A DNA stretch of 9,133 bases, taken from assembly GCA_946541435.1 (NCBI GenBank), contig CAMNJK010000054.1, forward strand, positions 1-9,133. Reading direction: 5' to 3'. Below the pieces are notes generated by a model. It had not been told where the DNA came from. It searched no databases and worked only from the letters and a program-made list of their open reading frames with translations. Origin of the DNA: an uncultured Bacillota bacterium. Lineage in GTDB: Bacteria; Bacillota; Clostridia; Peptostreptococcales; Anaerovoracaceae. Shown piece after piece: positions 4,954 to 9,133 of the stretch; positions within the stretch are counted from its first letter, which is position 1, and each line of letters begins with the position of its first letter. A program made the position numbers and the translations under genes.

Positions 4954-5817
4954 TCAGTTTCCGCAGTTTTCGATGAACTGGATCATCCGGTCGATCACCT
5001 CTTCTCCGGTGCTCCCGGGCCCGCCGTTATGGATCTCATGATAGAGTCCCGGCCATTCGATGTAAGTCACATCTTCATCGATTTTTGCCAGCCTTTGCGC
5101 CGTCTTCCAGGTGCCCCGGATATCACAGATCTGATCGTCTCCCCCGTGCATGATCAGCAGAGGGATGCGGGCAGCCCGCCGGTCATCTCCGATGGTCCCC
5201 TTCTCCAGCTTTATGCCCGTTTCGAATCCTTCCACCGCGCACTGCAGGGAGATTTTGTTGTGGACCATGGGGTTGTCATGATACGGCAGCACGCACTCCG
5301 GATTCCCCAGCACCGATTCGTCCACGGAAGAGCCCATGGTCAGGGATGGCATGATCCTGGCGGCTCCCCGGATCAGATGATATAGCGGGCCGGGAATGGG
5401 CCGGACCAGCCGGATCCAGGGCGCTGTGATGATGTAGCCCGCGGGAAGATCGTTCAGGGCGCCCCTGCATCTGAAATCCAGGGTAATGTTGCCGCCCATG
5501 CTGTGACCGTAGAGGATGATGGGGACGCCGGGCCAGGTTTTTGCGGCATAGCTCAGCATCTGGCAGATATCGTCCAGGACCGCCTCGCGGGGGGCGCAGT
5601 GACCTTTTTTCTCGGGAGAATTCCCGTGGCCCCGCAGATCCATGGATACCACCGCAAAGCCCTTCTCATTGAACCGGGAAGCCACCCGGTCATAGCGGCC
5701 GCCGTACTCACCGATCCCATGGACGATGCAGACCACCTTCTTCGGATCCGTCACCGGCCAGCGATAGCCCTGAATGGGTCCCTTTTTCGTTTCTCTTAAT
5801 GTAAAAGTCTCATACAT
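4954..5817 (-). CDS. Alpha/beta hydrolase, monoacylglycerol lipase / lysophospholipase-like
   Basis: A 287-residue serine hydrolase of the alpha/beta fold, close in layout to monoacylglycerol lipases (hydrolase_4 type). The oxyanion region is VHGIGEYGGRY (32-42), strand/loop SMDLRGHGNS (58-67), the nucleophile elbow is GHSMG (104-108, Ser106), the acid is most likely D228 in HGGDDQICD (224-232), and the base H260 in PGLYHEIHN (256-264). The triad is complete. No signal peptide or membrane helix is evident, so a cytoplasmic enzyme acting on mono-acyl lipids or other esters is likely; the true substrate cannot be read from sequence. The start at 5817 follows GAGGTGG at about 5822-5828. It stands alone, divergent from the small zinc-ribbon gene and convergent with rqcH, with repeated sequence elements just upstream of its ribosome binding site. 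Confidence 0.9.
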   Translation of the reverse strand: MYETFTLRETKKGPIQGYRWPVTDPKKVVCIVHGIGEYGGRYDRVASRFNEKGFAVVSMDLRGHGNSPEKKGHCAPREAVLDDICQMLSYAAKTWPGVPIILYGHSMGGNITLDFRCRGALNDLPAGYIITAPWIRLVRPIPGPLYHLIRGAARIMPSLTMGSSVDESVLGNPECVLPYHDNPMVHNKISLQCAVEGFETGIKLEKGTIGDDRRAARIPLLIMHGGDDQICDIRGTWKTAQRLAKIDEDVTYIEWPGLYHEIHNGGPGSTGEEVIDRMIQFIENCGN

Positions 5818-5829
5818 TGATCCACCTCG

Positions 5830-5864
5830 TTACAATAACTGGTCGTTGTATTACAATATGGTAA
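5830..5864. repeat. TTACAATA direct repeat and dyads upstream of the hydrolase gene
   Basis: TTACAATA occurs at 5830-5837 and 5851-5858, a 21-bp step or two helical turns. Superimposed are two imperfect dyads: TACAA-N10-TTGTA (5831-5850, 14 of 20 positions symmetric) and TTACAATATGGTAA (5851-5864, 12 of 14 symmetric). The cluster is immediately upstream of the hydrolase ribosome binding site and downstream of its proposed promoter, a usual place for an operator. The binding protein is unknown. Confidence 0.45.
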
Positions 5865-5871
5865 TCTTATC

Positions 5872-5900
5872 TTGCATTGGATGATTTAGGAAGCTATAGT
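5872..5900 (+). promoter_or_regulatory. Probable promoter of the small zinc-ribbon gene
   Basis: TTGCAT (5872-5877), a 17-bp spacer and TATAGT (5895-5900, 5 of 6 matches) form a sigma-A-type promoter on the plus strand. The predicted start is around 5907, with a leader of about 58 nt to the ATG at 5965. The -35 box is weak (3 of 6). Confidence 0.5.
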
Positions 5901-5904
5901 AATC

Positions 5905-5933
5905 AGTAGACAGCTAGTGCTTTCCTATATCAA
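5905..5933 (-). promoter_or_regulatory. Possible promoter of the alpha/beta hydrolase gene
   Basis: On the minus strand TTGATA (5933-5928, 5 of 6) and TCTACT (5910-5905, 4 of 6) are 17 bp apart. The start would be near 5898, giving a leader of about 80 nt that contains the TTACAATA repeats. Its start site overlaps the -10 box of the divergent promoter, so the two promoters may interfere with each other. Confidence 0.4.
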
Positions 5934-5964
5934 TATCATATTCTTGATGAAAGGAGAATCAGCC

Positions 5965-6117
5965 ATGAAAACGAGTCTGAAATGCAAGTGCAGTATCTGT
6001 GGAAGTATGAACTATGATGTTGTCCTTTTTAAAAACGGCTTTGTCTGTGAACACTGTCTGGAACTGGTAAGAAACGAATTCCGCGATCACAGCTTTCAGA
6101 CCTCCCGCAAGCTGTAG
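5965..6117 (+). CDS. Small zinc-ribbon-like protein, 50 residues, unknown function
   Basis: I do not recognise this as a named family. The protein begins MKTSLKCKCSICGSMNYDVV and has two CxxC pairs, C9/C12 (CSIC) and C28/C31 (CEHC), plus an extra C7. The 15-residue separation between pairs (LFKNGFVCEHCLEL region) fits a minimal zinc ribbon. The C-terminal 17 residues are polar and charged. The ATG at 5965 is chosen because AAGGAG (5951-5956) lies 8 nt upstream; an in-frame ATG at 5917 has no such site. It has its own promoter candidate, is divergent from the hydrolase gene, and ends 10 nt from the stop of rluD on the other strand. It could be a ribosome-, RNA polymerase- or DNA-associated small protein, but nothing in the sequence decides this. 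Confidence 0.8.
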   Translation: MKTSLKCKCSICGSMNYDVVLFKNGFVCEHCLELVRNEFRDHSFQTSRKL

Positions 6118-6127
6118 ACTCCCCTTC

Positions 6128-7084
6128 TCAGCCCTGCCTCCTGCGCAGGCGCTCCAGCACCTGCCGGAAATCCTCCGGCGGTTCTGCTTCAAACTCCATG
6201 TATTCTGAAGTGTCCGGATGAACGAAACCCAGGACCCCCGCATGCAGCATCTGCCTGGCGGCCCCCAGGCTGTTTGCCTTCCTTCCGTACAGGGTATCGC
6301 CCAGCAGCGGGTGCCTGATGTGGGCCATGTGGACCCGGATCTGATGTGTCCTTCCTGTCTCCAGCACAGCCTCGATCAGGGTATGGGTGCCGAACCGCTC
6401 CAGCACACGGTAATGGGTCACAGCCGGCTTCCCCCCCTCCGCCACCACGGCGTTCCGCAGGCGGTTTCGCGGATCCCGGCCGATGGCCCCTTCGATGGTC
6501 CCTTCATCCTCACGGATGTTGTCCTGAACGATGGCCAGATATTTCCGGGTGATGCTGTGGTCCGCCAGCTGACGGGAAAGGCTTTCGTGGGCATGATCAT
6601 TTCTGGCGATCATCAGCAGGCCGCTGGTGTCCTTATCGATCCGGTGCACGATGCCGGGACGCAGCACGCCGTTGATCGAAGAAAGCGCGTCTCCATAGGC
6701 ATAGAGCAGCGCGTTGACCAGAGTCCCCGAAGGGCTGCCCGGGGCGGGATGCACCACCATGCCGGCGGGTTTGTTCACCACCAGCACCGAAGGGTCTTCA
6801 TAAACGATCTCAAGGGGTATTTTTTCCGCTGCGACACTGAGACGGCGCGGCTGGGGCACTGTAATGCGCACCTGGTCCGCCGCCGCGGCGCAGTATTTCT
6901 TGGACCGGCAGACCTCACCCTCCACCAGGATGCAGTCCTGCTCGAAGAGTTTCTGGATATAGCTGCGGGACAGGCCTTCGTAAGCGTCCGCCAGGACCTT
7001 GTCCAGACGGACCCCGTCCATTTCCTCCGGCACCGTGAATTCCAGGATCTCTGCGGGATTCGACAGTTCCTTATTTTCTGCCAT
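6128..7084 (-). CDS. rluD: RluA/RluD family 23S rRNA pseudouridine synthase
   Basis: Isomerises uridine to pseudouridine in large-subunit rRNA; exact sites cannot be assigned from sequence. The 318 residues show an N-terminal S4 RNA-binding domain (about 24-75, GVRLDKVLADAYEGLSRSYI at 24-43) followed by the catalytic domain: VVNKPAGMVVHPAPG (102-116), the signature HRIDKDTSGLL (147-157) with catalytic Asp at D150, KYLAIV (181-186) and ETGRTHQIRVHMAHIRHPLL (242-261). It is the orthologue by position of B. subtilis ylyB, which also follows lspA. The start at 7084 overlaps the last 14 nt of lspA; its AGGAG lies inside the lspA 3' end, so translation is probably coupled. It is the last gene of the operon seen here. 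No T-tailed terminator hairpin is visible after the stop. Confidence 0.93.
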   Translation of the reverse strand: MAENKELSNPAEILEFTVPEEMDGVRLDKVLADAYEGLSRSYIQKLFEQDCILVEGEVCRSKKYCAAAADQVRITVPQPRRLSVAAEKIPLEIVYEDPSVLVVNKPAGMVVHPAPGSPSGTLVNALLYAYGDALSSINGVLRPGIVHRIDKDTSGLLMIARNDHAHESLSRQLADHSITRKYLAIVQDNIREDEGTIEGAIGRDPRNRLRNAVVAEGGKPAVTHYRVLERFGTHTLIEAVLETGRTHQIRVHMAHIRHPLLGDTLYGRKANSLGAARQMLHAGVLGFVHPDTSEYMEFEAEPPEDFRQVLERLRRRQG

Positions 7085-7532
7085 TGCTGCTGCTCCTGTT
7101 CGCGTCGATGATCATATACAGAACCAGCAGACCGCATCCCACGCAGACCGCGATGTCTGCCACGTTGAACACCGGGAACACGCGGAAATCGAACATGTCC
7201 ACCACGTATCCCTGGGCGATCCGGTCTGTGAGATTTCCCAGTCCCCCCGCGCAGATCAGCGAAACGGAGAACAGGAAGGTCTTATTGAAATTCTTCGTAT
7301 TGACCAGGATAAAAATGATGCCGATGCCGATGATCACCGCCGGAAACAGGATCAGCAGCATGGGATGTCCCTGAAGCATACTGAAAGCTGCCCCGGTATT
7401 CTGTACATAAGTGATATGAAATACAGGATCCAGGACAGCGATGGTATCACCGGGATTCATATTTGTACTGACCGCGATCTTGACGATGCGGTCCAGGACC
7501 ATAATGGCCACGATAAAAATCAGATAGATCAT
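7071..7532 (-). CDS. lspA: Lipoprotein signal peptidase (signal peptidase II)
   Basis: An integral membrane aspartyl protease that cleaves signal peptides from diacylglyceryl-modified prolipoproteins. The 153-residue length is standard. Four hydrophobic segments are visible at about 2-20, 57-78, 86-99 and 123-142. Conserved motifs: LDRIVK (13-18), VQNTGAAFS (43-51), GGLGNLTDR (96-104), VVDMFDF (110-116) and FNVAD (122-126); by family comparison D112 and D126 are the catalytic pair. The Ser that often follows FNxAD is Ile here, which is outside the catalytic set. The start at 7532 lies 7 nt after the divIVA stop; AAAGGTG in the last divIVA codons is its likely ribosome binding site. It overlaps rluD by 14 nt. 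In many Firmicutes lspA-rluD follows the divIVA locus as here. Confidence 0.96.
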   Translation of the reverse strand: MIYLIFIVAIMVLDRIVKIAVSTNMNPGDTIAVLDPVFHITYVQNTGAAFSMLQGHPMLLILFPAVIIGIGIIFILVNTKNFNKTFLFSVSLICAGGLGNLTDRIAQGYVVDMFDFRVFPVFNVADIAVCVGCGLLVLYMIIDANRSSSNGRK

Positions 7533-7539
7533 ATACAGG

Positions 7540-8127
7540 TCACACCTTTGTGCTGCGAAGGGTATCCCGCGGGGCAGGTTCCACCGGCGCAGGCTTCTGT
7601 TCGGGCATGGCAGTCAGCCTTCCCACCTGCGTCCGGGTCAGGTAATTGAGATCATGATCATCCCCGCCCAGCTCCGGGAAGATCTCCATGCTGAGGGAAT
7701 CAAACTTCTGCAGCTCCGATTCCAGAAGCTGTTTATACTTTGTACGGAAGTTGATGAATCTGACGCGGATGGACTCGCTCTCTCTGGCGATCTCCTCCGC
7801 GGTCTCTCTGGCTTCCTTCTTCATCAGTTCCGCGTCCAGCTCCGCGTTCTTCAGCAGGATATCGGCCCGTTTTTCCGCGCTGGCGGAAATATCGGCCATC
7901 AGAGACTTGGCAGCTTCCAGGGTCTCGACCACGGTCCCTTCACTGCCCCTGTGCCGTTCCAGTTCCTCCACCAGACGGCTGTTCTCTTCCTTCGTCTCCC
8001 GAAGCTCATTCAGCAGACGTTCCAGATCCAGGGTGATCTCATCCAGGAAGGCGTTGACTTCGTCTTCCTTGTATCCTCTGACTGCTCTGGAGAATTCTTT
8101 TTCCTGAATATCGATGGGTCTGATCAT
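7540..8127 (-). CDS. divIVA: DivIVA-family division-site/pole scaffold protein
   Basis: DivIVA proteins bind negatively curved membrane at septa and poles and recruit division or morphogenesis partners. This 195-residue protein has the lipid-binding N-terminal signature DIQEKEFSRAVRGYKEDEVN (6-25) followed by FLDEI, then a long coiled coil (about 27-145, with an interruption around GSEGT at 61-65) and a Pro-rich polar C-terminus (about 175-195). At the position of the membrane-inserting Phe17 of B. subtilis DivIVA (SFRGYD) this protein has Val16 (AVRGYK), while the neighbouring Arg is kept. The start at 8127 follows GGGAGG. It is 18 nt after sepF and 7 nt before lspA, so it is part of the same operon. 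B. subtilis GpsB is a shorter relative, but the length and operon position favour DivIVA. Confidence 0.93.
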   Translation of the reverse strand: MIRPIDIQEKEFSRAVRGYKEDEVNAFLDEITLDLERLLNELRETKEENSRLVEELERHRGSEGTVVETLEAAKSLMADISASAEKRADILLKNAELDAELMKKEARETAEEIARESESIRVRFINFRTKYKQLLESELQKFDSLSMEIFPELGGDDHDLNYLTRTQVGRLTAMPEQKPAPVEPAPRDTLRSTKV

Positions 8128-8145
8128 GACCTGCCTCCCGGTTCT

Positions 8146-8655
8146 TTATTTCCAAGGATTATAATCGTCATTGCCATCCGAGAAATTGTAGGGCTGATGC
8201 TCGTTTTCCGCGGCGATGGCAACGTTTTCCGGGGCGAAGATGAAGATGTTGTTCGCCACCTTCTGCACATTTCCGTTCAGCGCGTAGGTCGCGCCTCCCA
8301 GGAAGTCAAAAATCTTGCGCGCCAGATCCGGCTCCAGCTTTTCCAGATTGACGATGATGGGCTTGCGGTTCTTCAGGCTGTCCACCAGTCCGGAGCAGTC
8401 GTCGAACCCCTGGGGTTCGATGACCACCAGCTTGAAAGCTGCGGTGATGGCCTTGATCCTCTTGTCCTGCATGGAGATCACATTGGATGTGTTGTATCTG
8501 CTGGAAAGTGAACCGGAACCGGCGGAGGAAGCCGGTGCGGATGAGCTGCGGTCCCGATACTTGGGCTGCTCATACTCCTCTTCCTCATAATCGTCCTGTT
8601 CTTCCTCGTAATCCTCCAGGCCGATCAGATTCTTGAACTTGTTAATTACCCCCAT
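8146..8655 (-). CDS. sepF: Cell division protein SepF
   Basis: SepF anchors FtsZ filaments to the membrane and bundles them, partly overlapping in role with FtsA. The 169-residue protein starts with the membrane-binding amphipathic segment MGVINKFKNLIGL (1-13), then a strongly acidic linker (14-31, with Glu/Asp/Tyr runs) and a Ser/Ala/Gly-rich linker (36-52), and then the SepF globular domain (about 70-145) with KPIIVNLEKLEPDLARKIFD (98-117) and FLGGATYALNG (118-128), the glycine-rich dimerisation/FtsZ-binding part. The start at 8655 is chosen because AGGAGGG stands 6-12 nt upstream and the family begins with MG-x-x-x-K-F; the in-frame ATG at 8685 would add ten unrelated residues. It overlaps the yggS stop by 14 nt, implying translational coupling. 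Confidence 0.96.
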   Translation of the reverse strand: MGVINKFKNLIGLEDYEEEQDDYEEEEYEQPKYRDRSSSAPASSAGSGSLSSRYNTSNVISMQDKRIKAITAAFKLVVIEPQGFDDCSGLVDSLKNRKPIIVNLEKLEPDLARKIFDFLGGATYALNGNVQKVANNIFIFAPENVAIAAENEHQPYNFSDGNDDYNPWK

Positions 8656-9133
8656 TGTGTTCCCTCCTGTACGCTTCATAATCACGTTCTCCGAAGATGG
8701 CGCTGCCTACGCGGACCAGATTGGATCCGGCTTCAATGGCCACCTCGAAATCATGGGACATGCCCATGGACAGATACTGGAAGTCAAGGCGCGGGTGTTC
8801 GATCCTGCCGAACTCTTCATACTGCTTCCTGACCTCTTCAAAATACACCCTGACATCGTTGGGGTCTTCCGCGATGGGCGCCACGCTCATCAGTCCCCGG
8901 ATCCGGATGTGTTCACAGGATTCCAGGATCTCTCCGATCAGTTCTCTGGTCTCGTCCAGGCTGACGCCGAACTTGCTCTCTTCCTGGGCCGGGTTGATCT
9001 GGATCAGGATGTCCATGACCTTGTCGTGCTGGGCTGCCCGCTTCTCGATCTCTTTGGCCAGCTTCAGCGAGTCAACGGAATGGATCAGGTCCACCTTGTC
9101 GATGATGTACTTGACCTTGTTGGTCTGCAGATG
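8642..9133 (-). CDS. yggS: YggS/PROSC-family PLP homeostasis protein, C-terminal 163 residues
   Basis: The visible part belongs to the PLP-binding protein family (YggS in E. coli, YlmE in B. subtilis) that keeps pyridoxal phosphate and amino/keto acid pools balanced. The segment entering from the window edge reads HLQTNKVKYI, the family's GHLQxNK motif; later come QINPAQEESKFGVS, RIRGLMSVAPIAED, LSMGMSHDFEVAIEAGSNLV and RVGSAIFGERDY. These are the phosphate-binding and dimer motifs of the barrel; the PLP-binding lysine lies upstream, outside the window. About 60-70 N-terminal residues are missing. Its stop codon lies inside the start of sepF (14-nt overlap) and the sepF ribosome binding site is within its last codons. 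The yggS-sepF order is conserved in Gram-positive ylm loci. Confidence 0.95.
   Translation of the reverse strand, partial: HLQTNKVKYIIDKVDLIHSVDSLKLAKEIEKRAAQHDKVMDILIQINPAQEESKFGVSLDETRELIGEILESCEHIRIRGLMSVAPIAEDPNDVRVYFEEVRKQYEEFGRIEHPRLDFQYLSMGMSHDFEVAIEAGSNLVRVGSAIFGERDYEAYRREHNGGN

Noticed and set aside
6118..6180. Terminator between the convergent zinc-ribbon gene and rluD
   Set aside because: The only palindrome, CCTGCGCAGG in the rluD end, has no loop of useful size and no T tract.
6218..8511. Long plus-strand open frames opposite rluD and divIVA
   Set aside because: Same reasoning: the minus-strand genes have complete catalytic or domain signatures and proper spacing, and the opposite frames do not.
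8656..8685. Earlier SepF start adding ten residues
   Set aside because: AGGAGGG is correctly spaced for the ATG at 8655, and SepF proteins begin at the amphipathic helix that follows it.

Overview
The window looks like a housekeeping stretch of a Gram-positive, clostridial (Firmicutes) chromosome, most likely from a fairly GC-rich member of the Lachnospiraceae or a close relative. The evidence is gene content and order: a yggS-sepF-divIVA-lspA-rluD division/envelope cluster, a yicC-gmk-rpoZ block with rqcH divergent from yicC, strong AGGAGG-type ribosome binding sites, and sigma-A-like promoters with 17-bp spacers. The assignment below phylum/class is inference. Almost everything is on the minus strand; only rqcH and one 50-residue zinc-ribbon gene are on the plus strand.

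Layout from high to low coordinates, in the direction of minus-strand transcription. (1) 9133-6128: yggS (5' part missing), sepF, divIVA, lspA and rluD form a tight operon with two 14-nt gene overlaps and short gaps. It supplies Z-ring anchoring (SepF), pole/division-site scaffolding (DivIVA), lipoprotein signal peptidase (LspA), an rRNA pseudouridine synthase (RluD type) and PLP homeostasis (YggS). (2) 6117-4954: a small plus-strand zinc-ribbon gene and a minus-strand monoacylglycerol-lipase-like alpha/beta hydrolase diverge from a shared AT-rich region with promoters and repeat/dyad sequences. (3) 4952-3207: rqcH on the plus strand, the ribosome-quality-control factor that adds alanine tails; it meets the hydrolase gene tail to tail with 1 bp between stop codons. 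(4) 3115-1255: yicC (endoribonuclease family), then a new promoter and gmk-rpoZ (guanylate kinase and RNA polymerase omega with a long Glu/Ala tail). (5) 1131-739: an orphan stand-alone LytTR DNA-binding protein with its own extended -10 promoter and an inverted repeat in its leader. (6) 676-1: the rpsB promoter, an approximately 170-nt leader that folds on paper into a closed multi-branch structure, and the 5' part of rpsB (ribosomal protein S2), which runs off the window.

Most genes serve translation, RNA metabolism or cell division: S2, omega, Gmk, YicC, RqcH and RluD on the RNA/ribosome side, SepF/DivIVA/LspA on the envelope side. There is no mobile element, CRISPR array, tRNA or rRNA. 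The least explained parts are the rpsB leader RNA, the orphan LytTR gene and its inverted repeat, the repeated 21-bp-period sequence before the hydrolase, the small zinc-ribbon protein, and the acidic omega tail.
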